Source: Acidimicrobiales bacterium
Lineage (GTDB): Bacteria; Actinomycetota; Acidimicrobiia; Acidimicrobiales; DATDAH01
Direction of reading: 5' to 3'
Assembly (NCBI GenBank): GCA_016794585.1
Contig: JAEUJM010000044.1
Span: forward strand, 186,001-250,000
Length of the DNA stretch: 64,000 bases
Position numbers and translations under genes: made by a program. Shown here piece by piece: positions 19,061 through 28,015 of this stretch (the first letter of the stretch is position 1; each line of letters opens with the position of its first letter). Under the pieces are notes generated by a model. The model saw nothing but the letters and a program-made list of their open reading frames with translations, was not told where the DNA came from and did no database searches.

Positions 19061-21180
19061 CGGGGGGTGGCGTCGGGAAGGCCGCCGTCGACGGGGAGGG
19101 TGGCGCCGGTGGTGGGGGTGGGCCGGGCCAGGAAGAAGCAGACCGCCCGGCCGACGTGGGTGGCGGTGATGCGGGCCTTCAGCAGGTTGCGGTCCCGGTA
19201 ATAGGCCTCGAGTCCCTCGGCGTCGAGGCCGCGTGCCTTCATACGGCCGGGGCCCACCTCGGCCCAGAGTCCCGACGGGCGGTCCTCGTGGGAGAACACG
19301 GCGTCGGGGGCGACCATGTTGACCCGGATGTCGTGGGGGGCGAGCTCGAGGGTGGCGATGCGGGCGAGCTGGTGGGCCGCCGCCTTGGTGGCGCTGTAGG
19401 CCCCGAAGCCGGAGCCCGGGGCGAAGACGTTCTTGGTGGACACCAGCACCACGTCGCCGCCCGTGCCCTGGCGGATGAGGTGGGTGCCGGCCGCGCGGAG
19501 GAGCAGGAGGGTCCCGTCCACGTTGACCCGCTCGAGGCGGCGGAACGCTTCGAGGTCCATCTCGTTCAGTGAGGACACGTGCGCGAGGCCGGCGTTGACC
19601 ACCACGGCGTCGAGGCCGCCCCAGTGGGCTGCCACGGCGGCGAAGGCGCCGGCGACCGAGTCCGGGTCGCTGACGTCCAGCGGCACGCCGAGCACCCGGC
19701 CGGGGGCCATCGCGTCCAGTGCGGCGGTGAGCGACGCCAGGCCGTCGCCCGGGAGATCGGTGGCCACCACGTGCGCGCCGTCGACCAGGAGGCCCTCGCA
19801 GATGCCCGACCCGATGGCGCCGGCCGCCCCGGTCACCAGCACGATCTGGCCGGCCAGCGGCGGGTCGACCGTCGCCCGCAGCTTGGCGTGCTGGAGGGTG
19901 CGGTGCTCCATGTCGAAGAGGTGGTCCTCGCCGACGCTCTCGTAGGTGCCGGCCATCGCTGCGATCTGCGCCTTGGCCCGAACGGTCTGGCGGGCGATGT
20001 CGGCCACGATCCGGGCGTCGGCGGCGTCCTCGCCCGCGCACAGCAGGCCCACGCCGGGGAGGGCCACGATGCGCGGGGACGGGTCGAAGGGCGTGACACC
20101 GGCGGGGAGCCGGGCGCGGTGGCGGTCGAGGTAGGCCTCGTAGGCGTCGCGCCACGCGGCGACCGCCTCGGAGACCTGGGTCGCGAGCGCCTCGTCGTCG
20201 CCCCATGCGGGCTCGTCCACCCAGGCCGGCAGCGGCCGGGTGCGGATGAGGTGGTCGGTGGTGAGCGGCGGGGTCACGAGGCGTTCACGCGCCCCCGGCG
20301 CGTCGAGGGCGGCCAGCACGTCGGGGTCGGTGACCGCTTCGAGCACCACCCGCCGGTGGGGACGGTCGGCGTCGCCGGTGGGACGGGCCAGGAGGCCTCG
20401 CACGACCGGCCCCACCTGGGCCAGTCGGTCCACCCGCTCCTGCTCGCTCTGGATCCAGAGGTCCGCTCTCGGCGATCGGGCGGTGCCGGCCCCACGGGCG
20501 GCGAGGAAGGCCTCGGCCCGGCTGACGACGTCGATCATGCGGTCGTAGGACTCGCGCGCGGTGGCGCCCCACGTCATCACGCCGTGCTTCGACCAGACCA
20601 TGGCGGTGGCGTCGGGACGGGCGTCGAGGGCGTCGGCCACGGCGTGGGCGAGGCGGAAGCCGGGGAAGACGTAGGGCAGGACGATGACGTCGTCGCCCAG
20701 GGCCTCGGCCACGAGGGCGTCGCCCCCGACCTGGTTGGTGAGGGCGAGGACGGCGTCGGCGTGGGTGTGGTCGACGTAGGGGGCGGGGACGAGGGCGTGC
20801 ACCGGGGTCTCGATGGACGGCGTGGGCGCCGAGGCGTCGAGCAGCTGGGTGCGCAGCTCGTTGACGATCTCCTCGTCGGTGAGGTCGTCGATCGACCGCA
20901 GTCGCCGCAGGTGGTCGAGGCGCACGGCCACGTGGCCCTCCGGCGGCACGGTGGCGAGGTCGTAGCCGGAGGCCTTGACCGCGATGACCTCGACCGGCTC
21001 GCCGAAGCGGTCGGTGACCGTCCGCTTGACCGAGGTGTTCCCGCCGCCGTGCAGGACGAGCGCGGGGTCGGAGCCCAGCAGCTGGCTCGAGTAGGCCCGC
21101 AGGGCGAGGTCCGGACCGTACGAGGAACCGAAGCGCTCGACGAACGCGGCGGCGTCGGCGTCCGACCAGCGGTTCTGCAT
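19057..21180 (-). CDS. bifunctional class II aldolase / short-chain dehydrogenase (RhaD-type)
   Basis: 707 residues. The N-terminal 430 form a class II aldolase/epimerase domain with VLHGGGNTSVK near residue 42, metal histidines in YVDHTHADAVLAL and the region TAMVWSKHGVMTWG. The C-terminal 270 form an SDR dehydrogenase with nucleotide loop VTGAAGAIGSGI and catalytic YSATK. Such fusions act in rhamnose or other deoxy-sugar breakdown, cleaving a 1-phosphate to DHAP and an aldehyde and oxidising the aldehyde. The ATG overlaps the previous stop by one base (TGATG). Its TAG shares a CTAG palindrome with the stop of the convergent AT3 fusion gene. Confidence 0.85.
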   Translation of the reverse strand: MQNRWSDADAAAFVERFGSSYGPDLALRAYSSQLLGSDPALVLHGGGNTSVKRTVTDRFGEPVEVIAVKASGYDLATVPPEGHVAVRLDHLRRLRSIDDLTDEEIVNELRTQLLDASAPTPSIETPVHALVPAPYVDHTHADAVLALTNQVGGDALVAEALGDDVIVLPYVFPGFRLAHAVADALDARPDATAMVWSKHGVMTWGATARESYDRMIDVVSRAEAFLAARGAGTARSPRADLWIQSEQERVDRLAQVGPVVRGLLARPTGDADRPHRRVVLEAVTDPDVLAALDAPGARERLVTPPLTTDHLIRTRPLPAWVDEPAWGDDEALATQVSEAVAAWRDAYEAYLDRHRARLPAGVTPFDPSPRIVALPGVGLLCAGEDAADARIVADIARQTVRAKAQIAAMAGTYESVGEDHLFDMEHRTLQHAKLRATVDPPLAGQIVLVTGAAGAIGSGICEGLLVDGAHVVATDLPGDGLASLTAALDAMAPGRVLGVPLDVSDPDSVAGAFAAVAAHWGGLDAVVVNAGLAHVSSLNEMDLEAFRRLERVNVDGTLLLLRAAGTHLIRQGTGGDVVLVSTKNVFAPGSGFGAYSATKAAAHQLARIATLELAPHDIRVNMVAPDAVFSHEDRPSGLWAEVGPGRMKARGLDAEGLEAYYRDRNLLKARITATHVGRAVCFFLARPTPTTGATLPVDGGLPDATPR

Positions 21181-21911
21181 CAGGCGGGCGCGCCCGCGCG
21201 CCGGGCGAGGGCGTCGAGCATGAAGCGGGCGTTGCCGTCGGGGTCGACGCCGTCGAACACGGCGCTGCCGGTGACGATGAGGTCGGCGCCGGTGGCGGCC
21301 ACGTCGGCGATGTTGGCCCTGGTGACCCCGCCGTCGACGCCCACTAGCACCTCGTGGCCCGACGAGGCGATGAGGGCGCGCAGCTCGGCGACGCGCTCGG
21401 GGGTCGGTGACGCGAACTTCTGGCCGCCCCAACCGGGGTCGACGGCGAGGACGAGGACGTAGTCGGCCAGGTCGAGCACCGGCTCGATGGCGGAGACGGG
21501 GGTGCCGGGCAGGAGCGCCACGCCGCGCGCGATGCCGCGGGCGGGGTCGTTGACGTTCTCCATCGCGCCCAGCGCGACGAGGGTGCGCCGCACGTAGCGC
21601 TCCGACTCGAGGTGGACCGTGACCATGTCGGCGCCCGCGGCGACGTAGTCCGCCACCTTGTGCAGCGGCGCCTCGATCATCAGGTGGACGTCCTTGAGCA
21701 TCGACGTCCGCACCGCCTTCACGACGGGCGGGCCGATGGTCGTCATCGGGCAGAAGCACCCGTCTATGACGTCGAAGTGGACCACGCCGACACCAGTGCC
21801 CTCGAGCACCGTGATGTCACGCGACAGGTTGCCCAGGTCCGCGGTGAGCATGCCCACGCTGACGGTGGGCCCGAGGGCGCGGAGCCGCTCGACCGCCGTC
21901 CCCCCGGCCAT
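21180..21911 (-). CDS. ribulose-phosphate 3-epimerase family (LsrE/Rpe-like)
   Basis: TIM-barrel sugar-phosphate epimerase of 243 residues. Rpe motifs are present in divergent form: HFDVIDGCF (metal His and Asp), VHLMIEAP, VTVHLESE, VDPGWGGQKF (phosphate loop, usually NPGFGGQ) and VGVDGGV. The divergence from housekeeping Rpe and its place between an LsrF-like aldolase and an aldolase/dehydrogenase suggest a specialised pathway enzyme comparable to LsrE or allulose-6-phosphate epimerase. Ends at the start of the RhaD-type gene. Confidence 0.8.
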   Translation of the reverse strand: MAGGTAVERLRALGPTVSVGMLTADLGNLSRDITVLEGTGVGVVHFDVIDGCFCPMTTIGPPVVKAVRTSMLKDVHLMIEAPLHKVADYVAAGADMVTVHLESERYVRRTLVALGAMENVNDPARGIARGVALLPGTPVSAIEPVLDLADYVLVLAVDPGWGGQKFASPTPERVAELRALIASSGHEVLVGVDGGVTRANIADVAATGADLIVTGSAVFDGVDPDGNARFMLDALARRAGAPA

Positions 21912-21920
21912 GCGGTGCGC

Positions 21921-22799
21921 CTAGCCCTCGGCGCCGAGGGTCTGGTACAGCTCGAGGGCCTCGGCGGGCTTGAGGTCCTCGTGGACCACCTTGCGCACGG
22001 CCTGGATCATGGCGACGGGGTGCTCGGCCTGGAAGATGTTGCGGCCCATGTCGACGCCGGCGGCGCCCTCCTGGACGGCGCGATAGGCCAGGTTCAGTGC
22101 ATCGGCCTCGGGGATCTTCTTCCCGCCGGCGATCACGATGGGGACCGGGCAGCCGGCGGTGACCGTGTCGAAGTCCTCGTCGACGTAGTACGTCTTGAGA
22201 TAGGTGGCGCCGAGCTCCGCGCACATGCGGGTGGCCAGCCGGAAGTACTTGGCGTCGCGCACCATGTCCTTGCCCACCGCGGTGACCGCCAGCGTGGCGA
22301 TCCCGGCGGCGTTGCCGGCGTCGACCAGGCGGGTCATGTTGTGGATCGACTGCGTCTCGTTCTCGCTGCCGATGAACACCTGGACGGCCAGGGCGGCCAC
22401 GTTGAGGCGGATGGCCTCGTCGATGGACACGGCGATCTGCTCGTCGGACAGCTCCCGAAGGATGCTGGGCCCGCCCGACGCCCGCAGCACGATCCCGCGG
22501 GTGTACGTGGGCGGGATGGTGGTGCGCAGGATGCCGCGGGTGAGCATGAGGGTGTCGGCGTGGGGGATCAGCGGGACGATGTCGAGGTCGACCCGCTCGA
22601 GGCCGCTGGTGGGACCGAGGAAGTAGCCGTGGTCGAACGCCAGCATGACCGTGCGGCCCGAGGTGGCGTCGAAGATGTTGGCGAGGCGGTTCTTCAGGCC
22701 CCAGTCCAGGTTGTTCGAGCCCTTGAGGAAGAAGGGCTCGTTCGGCATGGGCACGTCGGCCTTGAAGTCCTTGGCCGCCAGCGTCTCGGCGTCAGCCAT
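21921..22799 (-). CDS. lsrF: class I aldolase/thiolase, LsrF-like
   Basis: TIM-barrel Schiff-base enzyme, 292 residues. Long stretches match E. coli LsrF as I recall it: [72 protein letters not shown] and [18 protein letters not shown]. LsrF performs the last step of autoinducer-2 degradation, transferring acetyl from 3-hydroxy-5-phosphonooxypentane-2,4-dione to CoA. No lsr transporter, kinase or repressor is nearby, so the true substrate may be a different ketose phosphate. A strong Shine-Dalgarno GGAGGA precedes the ATG by about eight bases. Confidence 0.82.
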   Translation of the reverse strand: MADAETLAAKDFKADVPMPNEPFFLKGSNNLDWGLKNRLANIFDATSGRTVMLAFDHGYFLGPTSGLERVDLDIVPLIPHADTLMLTRGILRTTIPPTYTRGIVLRASGGPSILRELSDEQIAVSIDEAIRLNVAALAVQVFIGSENETQSIHNMTRLVDAGNAAGIATLAVTAVGKDMVRDAKYFRLATRMCAELGATYLKTYYVDEDFDTVTAGCPVPIVIAGGKKIPEADALNLAYRAVQEGAAGVDMGRNIFQAEHPVAMIQAVRKVVHEDLKPAEALELYQTLGAEG

Positions 22800-22826
22800 C
22801 GTTCATTCCTCCGGAGGTAGTGGGAT

Positions 22827-23822
22827 CTAGTCGAACGAGATGGACGTGTAGTCGCGGAGCTTGTCGAGCCGGTGGCGGGCGTTGACCACCCGGACCGTCC
22901 CCGACTTCGAGCGCATGACGAGCGACTGGGTGGTGGCGCCTCGGCTGTCGTAGTGCACGCCCTTGAGCAACTCGCCGTCGGTGATGCCGGTGGCGGCGAA
23001 GAAGCAGTTCTCGCTGTCCACCAGGTCGTCCTGGGTGAGCACCCGGTCGAGGTCGTAGCCGGCGGCGAGGGCCGCCTCCCGCTCCTCGTCGTTGCGGGGG
23101 TACAGGATGCCCTGGAGCTCGCCGTCCATGGCCTTGAGCGCCGCCGCGGTGATGACGCCCTCGGGCGTACCGCCGATGCCGAACAGGATGTCGGCGCCCG
23201 AGTCCGGCCAGCAGGTCGAGATGGCCCCGACCACGTCGCCGTCCTGGATGAGGCGGATGCGGGCGCCGGCCTCGCGGATCTCGTCGATGATGCCCTGGTG
23301 GCGGTCACGGTGGAGCACGACGGCGGTGACGTCGCGCACGGACTCGCCCTTGGCCTCGGCCACCGCCTTCAGGTTGTCGGTGATCGAGGCGCGGATGTCG
23401 ACCTTGCCCTTGGCCTCCGGGCCGACGGCCATCTTCTCCATGTAGACGCACGGGCCCGGGTCGAACATGGAGCCCCGCTCGCTGACCGCGATGACCGCCA
23501 CGGCGTTGCCGCGACCCAGGGCGGTCAGGGTGGTGCCGTCGATCGGGTCCACGGCGATGTCGGTGGCCGGGGGCGTGCCGTCGCCGATGGCCTCGCCGTT
23601 GAAGAGCATCGGCGCCTCGTCCTTCTCGCCCTCGCCGATCACGACGATGCCGTCCATGGGCACGGTGCCCAGCACGATGCGCATGGCGTCCACCGCGGCA
23701 CCGTCGGCACCCTCCTTGTCGCCCCGCCCCATCCACCGCGACGCAGCCAGTGCCGCCGCCTCGGTGACCCGCACCAGCTCCATGGCCAGGTTGCGATCCG
23801 GTACCTGTGGTTCCCCAGTCAT
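22827..23822 (-). CDS. glpX: class II fructose-1,6-bisphosphatase
   Basis: GlpX-type phosphatase of gluconeogenesis, 331 residues. Motifs: [17 protein letters not shown] (metal site), [19 protein letters not shown] (catalytic), [14 protein letters not shown] and residues for the Li+-sensitive phosphatase fold. It heads a minus-strand operon with the LsrF-like, epimerase and aldolase/dehydrogenase genes. TAACGT at 23829-23834 ends exactly six bases before the ATG, so the operon probably starts with a leaderless message. Confidence 0.93.
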   Translation of the reverse strand: MTGEPQVPDRNLAMELVRVTEAAALAASRWMGRGDKEGADGAAVDAMRIVLGTVPMDGIVVIGEGEKDEAPMLFNGEAIGDGTPPATDIAVDPIDGTTLTALGRGNAVAVIAVSERGSMFDPGPCVYMEKMAVGPEAKGKVDIRASITDNLKAVAEAKGESVRDVTAVVLHRDRHQGIIDEIREAGARIRLIQDGDVVGAISTCWPDSGADILFGIGGTPEGVITAAALKAMDGELQGILYPRNDEEREAALAAGYDLDRVLTQDDLVDSENCFFAATGITDGELLKGVHYDSRGATTQSLVMRSKSGTVRVVNARHRLDKLRDYTSISFD

Positions 23823-23828
23823 GCGCCG

Positions 23829-23834
23829 ACGTTA
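23829..23834 (-). promoter_or_regulatory. -10 TAACGT of the glpX operon
   Basis: On the minus strand TAACGT is followed by six bases and the glpX ATG, the tightest leaderless spacing seen here. No Shine-Dalgarno sequence precedes the ATG. Confidence 0.5.
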
Positions 23835-23900
23835 GAGGACGCCCCCTCGACCCTGAAAGACTGGAGGCATGACTGGTCCGGGTAGCGAGGTGTCCGCCGC

Positions 23901-25604
23901 ATGAGTGGCGAGGCTGCGGAGCGGAGCGGAGCGGCGGCGCAGGAGCGACCGGATCCCGAAGGGGCGCCGACGGAGTCGGCGCGAAGCAGATGGCAGGAGG
24001 CGCTCGAGGCAGCGCCGCAGCGGGATGCGACCTTCGAGAGCCTGTCGGGCGTGCCGTTCGAGGCCGTCTACGGCCCCGACGAGGGCCCGTTCCCCGGCCA
24101 GTACCCCTACACCCGGGGCCCCCACGCCTCGATGTACCGCACGAAGCTCTGGACGATGCGCATGTTCGCGGGCTTCGGCACCGCGGAGGACACCAACCAG
24201 CGCTTCCGCGAGATCCTCGCCGCCGGCGGGGACGGCCTCTCCACCGCGTTCGACCTGCCCACCCTGATGGGCCGGGACTCCGACGACCCGCACGCCGAGG
24301 GCGAGGTCGGCAAGTGCGGCGTCGCCGTCGACACCTTGGCCGACATGGAGGATCTCTTCGCCGGCATCGATCTCGGCAAGGTCTCCACGTCGATGACCAT
24401 CAACTCGCCGGCGGCGGTGTTGTTGGCCATGTACGTCGCCACAGCCGAGAAGTCCGGGGTCGAGCGGGCCCGCCTCAGCGGCACGCTCCAGAACGACATC
24501 TTGAAGGAGTACCAGGCCCAGAAGGAGTTCGTCTTCCCTCCGCGGCCGGCCATGCGCCTGGTCGAGAACACCGTGCGCTTCTGCACCGCCGAGATGCCGC
24601 GGTGGCACCCCATCTCGATCTCCGGGTACCACATCCGCGAGGCGGGCTCGACGGCGGCGCAGGAGCTGGCTTTCACCCTCGCCAACGGGTTCGCCTACGT
24701 CGAGCTGGCCCAGGCCGCCGGCCTCGACGTCGACGAGTTCGCCCCCCGCCTCAGCTTCTTCTTCAACGCCCACGTCGACTTCTTCGAGGAGATCGCCAAG
24801 TACCGGGCCGCCCGGCGCATCTGGGCCCGCTGGCTGCACGACCGCTACGGCGCCCGTGATGAGCGCTCGCTGCGCCTGCGGTTCCACACCCAGACCGCGG
24901 GCGTGTCGCTCACCGCCCAGCAGCCCGAGGTCAACATCGCCCGCACGGCCATCGAGGCCCTCGCCGGCGTCCTGGGCGGCACCCAGAGCCTGCACACGAA
25001 CTCGATGGACGAGGCCCTGGCCCTCCCCACCGAGAAGACCGCCCGCATCGCGCTGCGCACCCAGCAGGTGATCGCCCACGAGACCGGGGTGGCACACGTG
25101 GCCGACCCGCTCGGCGGCTCTTGGTTCGTCGAGCAACTCACCGACGAGATCGACGCCGCCGCCGAGGCGCTGTTCGCCGAGATCGAGGCGAAGGGCGACG
25201 GGTCGATGCTCGAAGGTGTCTACGCCGGCATCGACGAGGGCTGGTTCCAGGGGCTCATCGCCGACGCCGCCTTCGACTTCGAGAAGCGCGTGGCGGACGG
25301 CCGGCGCGTCGTGGTCGGCGTCAACCGCTTCACGGAGGGCAACGACGAGGCCCAGCCCGACCTGCTGGCCATCACCGCCGAGGACGAGAAGCGCCAGGTC
25401 GACCGCCTCGCCGAGGTGAGAGCCGGCCGCAACCGCGACGCCGTCGACGCTGCCCTCGACCGTCTGGCCGCCGACGCCCACGCACCTGACGCGAACCTCA
25501 TGCCGGCGCTGTTGGAGGCGGTCCACGCCTACGCCACGGTCGGGGAGATCATGGGCACCCTCGCCGACGTCTTCGGGCGCTACGTGGAGCGCCCCGTCTT
25601 CTGA
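23901..25604 (+). CDS. B12-dependent acyl-CoA mutase large subunit (isobutyryl-CoA mutase type)
   Basis: Substrate-binding TIM-barrel subunit, 567 residues, without the cobalamin-binding domain, so a separate small subunit is needed. Motifs: [57 protein letters not shown] and [20 protein letters not shown]. The specificity positions read F89 and Q207, which correspond with a constant offset of 9 to Phe80 and Gln198 of isobutyryl-CoA mutase; methylmalonyl-CoA mutase has Tyr and Arg there. Hence a branched, uncharged acyl-CoA is the likelier substrate. No small subunit is in the window. The chaperone gene meaB lies 8.5 kb downstream. The ATG overlaps the stop of an 11-codon ORF (23869-23904). 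Confidence 0.85.
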   Translation: MSGEAAERSGAAAQERPDPEGAPTESARSRWQEALEAAPQRDATFESLSGVPFEAVYGPDEGPFPGQYPYTRGPHASMYRTKLWTMRMFAGFGTAEDTNQRFREILAAGGDGLSTAFDLPTLMGRDSDDPHAEGEVGKCGVAVDTLADMEDLFAGIDLGKVSTSMTINSPAAVLLAMYVATAEKSGVERARLSGTLQNDILKEYQAQKEFVFPPRPAMRLVENTVRFCTAEMPRWHPISISGYHIREAGSTAAQELAFTLANGFAYVELAQAAGLDVDEFAPRLSFFFNAHVDFFEEIAKYRAARRIWARWLHDRYGARDERSLRLRFHTQTAGVSLTAQQPEVNIARTAIEALAGVLGGTQSLHTNSMDEALALPTEKTARIALRTQQVIAHETGVAHVADPLGGSWFVEQLTDEIDAAAEALFAEIEAKGDGSMLEGVYAGIDEGWFQGLIADAAFDFEKRVADGRRVVVGVNRFTEGNDEAQPDLLAITAEDEKRQVDRLAEVRAGRNRDAVDAALDRLAADAHAPDANLMPALLEAVHAYATVGEIMGTLADVFGRYVERPVF

Positions 25605-25645
25605 GCCCGCTCGTCGGGCGGCCGTCTGGGCCCGCGGCGGGTCGG

Positions 25646-25651
25646 TAGCAT
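25646..25651 (+). promoter_or_regulatory. -10 TAGCAT of a leaderless start
   Basis: TAGCAT ends six bases before the ATG at 25658. No Shine-Dalgarno sequence is present. Confidence 0.5.
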
Positions 25652-25657
25652 CGCCCG

Positions 25658-26524
25658 ATGGCTGACGACCGCGAGCAGGGCCCGGACGGCGACGACGAGC
25701 TCGAAGGTGGCGACGAGGTCGCGGTCGACCAGATCGAAGACGGCGACGAGCGCGATGGTGAGCTCGAATGCGATGACGAGGCGGCGGTCGACGCGCTCGA
25801 CGACGGTGACGACGGGCCGGGCGACGACGAGGAAGGGGACGACGAGGTCGAGTACGAGCTCGACGACTGGTCGGGCGAGTCCCGCCTGCTCCTCGACGGC
25901 CTGCTGAACAACCAGGGGATCCCCCACGTCTGGGAGGCCGGCACGCTCGTCGTGCGGGCCGAGCACGAGGACGCCACCGACGAGATCGTCGACAGCATCG
26001 ATCTGGCCGCCATGCCCGCCCTGGATCCCGACGCTGAGAAGCTGGCCTACGAGGTCGGTGGGTGGAGCGACGAGCAGCGATCGGGCCTCGCCGACCGTCT
26101 CGGTGCCGCCGGCATCCCCTACGAGTGGGACGAGCAGGGTGACCTGGTGGTCCTCGAGGAGGACGAGGCCCGCGTCGAGGCCGTCTTCGACGAGTTCGAG
26201 GACGAGGAGGGCGACGAGCTCGACGCCGGCCTGGCCGACGAGGAGGACGGCATGGCCGCCCAGCAGGTGCTGTCCGACCTGTTCGTCTCCTCCGATCGGC
26301 TGATGCACGACGCGCGCGACCCCGACGGTGTGCTCACCTTCGTCGCCGCCTCCGGGCGGGCCCGGGCCCTGTCGCTCCCGTTCGGCTTCGAGCGCGGCGT
26401 GTGGGACGAGATCGTGGCCCGGGCGAGCGCCCTCGCGGCCGACTTCGAGAACGACGTCGAGGACGACGACCTGATCATCGAGCGGGCCACCGACCTGCGC
26501 ACGCTCCTCCGCGAGTTCGTCTGA
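25658..26524 (+). CDS. highly acidic protein with an internal duplication, function unknown
   Basis: Not recognised. 288 residues, extremely rich in Asp and Glu, no signal peptide or membrane segment. Residues 1-65 are almost all D/E/G and probably disordered. Two homologous units of about 50 residues follow: YELDDWSGESRLLLDGLLNN with IPHVWEAGTLVV (from about residue 66) and YEVGGWSDEQRSGLADRLGA with IPYEWDEQGDLVV (from about residue 129). Each looks like a small alpha/beta unit similar in outline to DUF2007-type signal-transducing domains. A helical C-terminal part of about 85 residues ends the protein. Leaderless ATG. Probably a cytosolic adaptor or binding protein, which is a guess. Confidence 0.75.
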   Translation: MADDREQGPDGDDELEGGDEVAVDQIEDGDERDGELECDDEAAVDALDDGDDGPGDDEEGDDEVEYELDDWSGESRLLLDGLLNNQGIPHVWEAGTLVVRAEHEDATDEIVDSIDLAAMPALDPDAEKLAYEVGGWSDEQRSGLADRLGAAGIPYEWDEQGDLVVLEEDEARVEAVFDEFEDEEGDELDAGLADEEDGMAAQQVLSDLFVSSDRLMHDARDPDGVLTFVAASGRARALSLPFGFERGVWDEIVARASALAADFENDVEDDDLIIERATDLRTLLREFV

Positions 26525-26588
26525 CACCGGCCCGGTCGGTCCCCCGACGGATGTCCCGCCCGACCCGGTGAGGTGAGGTGGGCGCCGG

Positions 26589-26594
26589 TAGCGT
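26589..26594 (+). promoter_or_regulatory. -10 TAGCGT of a leaderless start
   Basis: TAGCGT ends six bases before the GTG at 26601. No Shine-Dalgarno sequence is present. Confidence 0.5.
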
Positions 26595-26600
26595 TCGACC

Positions 26601-27317
26601 GTGATCCTGGCCGAGCTCGAGGTGTTCCACTCGCGGCCCATCGCCCCCACGCGACGGGTCGCCCTCGGGAACCGCTCGCTGCCCGTCCACCCCGCCCCGG
26701 GCTTCGGCGGGGTCCTCCTCGGCGGGGTGGCCGCGCGCGCTGCCATCGACCTCGACCCCGACCTGTTGCCCGACCTGCACCGGCTCATCGTCCAGCTCGA
26801 GGAGGGCCGGCGCATCCCCCAGCCCCGTCTGCGCTACCGGTACCAGACCGACAAGGTGGGCCTCACCCGCAGCCGCCACCGCCTCCTGGGCCAGGGCGAG
26901 GCCATGGAGTTCGACTTCGACGACAAGGGGGCGCCGGCGCAGTACGTCCTCGGCGCGGTCTACGCCGCCGGCCAGCTCGATCCGGTCGAGCGCCGTTCGG
27001 TGATGGGGGCCATCCGCAAGGGCCTGCGCTGGTACGGGGACATCGGCCCCGCCCTCATCGCCCACCTGTCGGGCACCGAGGGGGCCCGCTCGTGGTCACC
27101 GGCCGCCTTCGAGGACCCGGTGCGTTGGGCGCTCGACCTCCTCGGGTTCACCGCCGGCGCCGACCCCGACCCCTTCCGGCCCGAGCGCGCCGACGTGCAG
27201 CGGCGCTTCCGGGTGCTGCTGCGCCAGGCCCACCCCGACCACGGCGCCGACGCCGACGGCGCCGCCCAGCGCATCGCCGACCTCACCGAGGCCCGCCGCA
27301 TCCTCCTAGCATCCTGA
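26601..27317 (+). CDS. protein with a short C-terminal J domain
   Basis: 238 residues. The last 45 resemble a J domain, with helix II RRFRVLLRQAHPDHG carrying the HPD motif that stimulates Hsp70, then helix III QRIADLTEARRIL. The N-terminal 180 residues are not recognised; they contain PTRRVALGNRSLPVHP and a hydrophobic region around LGAVYAAGQLDP without an obvious membrane helix. A J domain at the C-terminus is unusual for DnaJ but is known in DjlA-like and eukaryotic cochaperones. No dnaK or grpE in the window. Leaderless GTG. Confidence 0.75.
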   Translation: MILAELEVFHSRPIAPTRRVALGNRSLPVHPAPGFGGVLLGGVAARAAIDLDPDLLPDLHRLIVQLEEGRRIPQPRLRYRYQTDKVGLTRSRHRLLGQGEAMEFDFDDKGAPAQYVLGAVYAAGQLDPVERRSVMGAIRKGLRWYGDIGPALIAHLSGTEGARSWSPAAFEDPVRWALDLLGFTAGADPDPFRPERADVQRRFRVLLRQAHPDHGADADGAAQRIADLTEARRILLAS

Positions 27318-27355
27318 GCGATGTCGGTCCCCGGTCCGCGCACCACCCATCCTCT

Positions 27356-27407
27356 CGTTCTGGTATCTCGCCGGCTACGCCGGCGTAGCCAACCAGATAC
27401 CAGAACG
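27356..27407. repeat. intergenic inverted repeat with CGTTCTGG...CCAGAACG ends
   Basis: Perfect 13-base arms (27356-27368 and 27395-27407) flank a loop that itself holds the perfect 18-base palindrome GGCTACGCCGGCGTAGCC (27373-27390). It lies between two same-strand genes, could terminate the J-domain gene, and shares its CGTTCTG ends with the repeats at 41372, 42526 and 58480. Confidence 0.65.
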
Positions 27408-27433
27408 GAGCGAGCGCGGGTCGGTTGCCGCTC

Positions 27434-27997
27434 GTGAGCGCCGGGACGGGGATGTTCCTCACGCCGGGGGCGGGGAGCGGGCGGGACCATCCCACCCTCG
27501 TGGCCCTCGAGGAGGCACTGGCGCCGCTGCCCGTGGCGCGGGTCGACTTCCCCTACCGCCGTGAGGGGCGCAAGGCGCCCGATCGAGCCCCGAAGCTGGT
27601 GGCCTTCGTGCAGGAGGAGGCCGGCGTGGTGGCGAGCGATCTCGGGGTCGACGCCGCCGGCCTGGTGTTCGGTGGGCGCTCGATGGGCGGGCGCATCTGC
27701 TCGATGGCGGTCGCCGAGGGGATGCCCGCCGCGGGCCTCGTCCTGATCTCGTACCCGCTGCACCCGCCGGGCAAGCCCGACAAGCTGCGGACCGAGCACC
27801 TGCCGGCGTTGGACCTGCCGTGCCTGTTCATCTCGGGCACCAGGGACCCGTTCGGCACGCCGGACGAGTTCGCCGAGGCCCTGGCGCTCGTCCCCGGGCC
27901 GGTGACCACGGTGTGGCTCGAGGGCGGCCGTCACGACCTCAAGGGCAAGGACGACGCCATCGTCGCCGCCGTGCAGGAGTGGCTTCCGACGCTCTGA
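27434..27997 (+). CDS. alpha/beta hydrolase, dienelactone hydrolase-like
   Basis: Cytosolic hydrolase of 187 residues similar to the KANL3/Tex30 branch of alpha/beta hydrolases. It starts at the first strand with FLTPGAGSGRDHPTL, has nucleophile elbow GGRSMGGRICS, acid region FISGTRDPFGTPDEF and catalytic His in LEGGRHDLKGK. No signal peptide. Substrate unknown. GTG 27434 was preferred over TTG 27425; ATG 27452 would also give a full fold. Directly follows the inverted repeat at 27356. Convergent with the L,D-transpeptidase gene. Confidence 0.8.
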   Translation: MSAGTGMFLTPGAGSGRDHPTLVALEEALAPLPVARVDFPYRREGRKAPDRAPKLVAFVQEEAGVVASDLGVDAAGLVFGGRSMGGRICSMAVAEGMPAAGLVLISYPLHPPGKPDKLRTEHLPALDLPCLFISGTRDPFGTPDEFAEALALVPGPVTTVWLEGGRHDLKGKDDAIVAAVQEWLPTL

Positions 27998-28015
27998 CCC
28001 GAGCCGCGCCGCCGG

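Noticed and set aside
23869-23904. 11-codon ORF overlapping the mutase start
   Set aside because: ATGA overlaps are common by chance in this composition, there is no clear promoter spacing, and GGAGG is too close to its ATG.
27425-27451. TTG 27425 or ATG 27452 as start of the alpha/beta hydrolase
   Set aside because: TTG starts are rare here and no signal favours it. ATG 27452 is possible but trims the residues just before the first strand; GTG 27434 is kept with low certainty.
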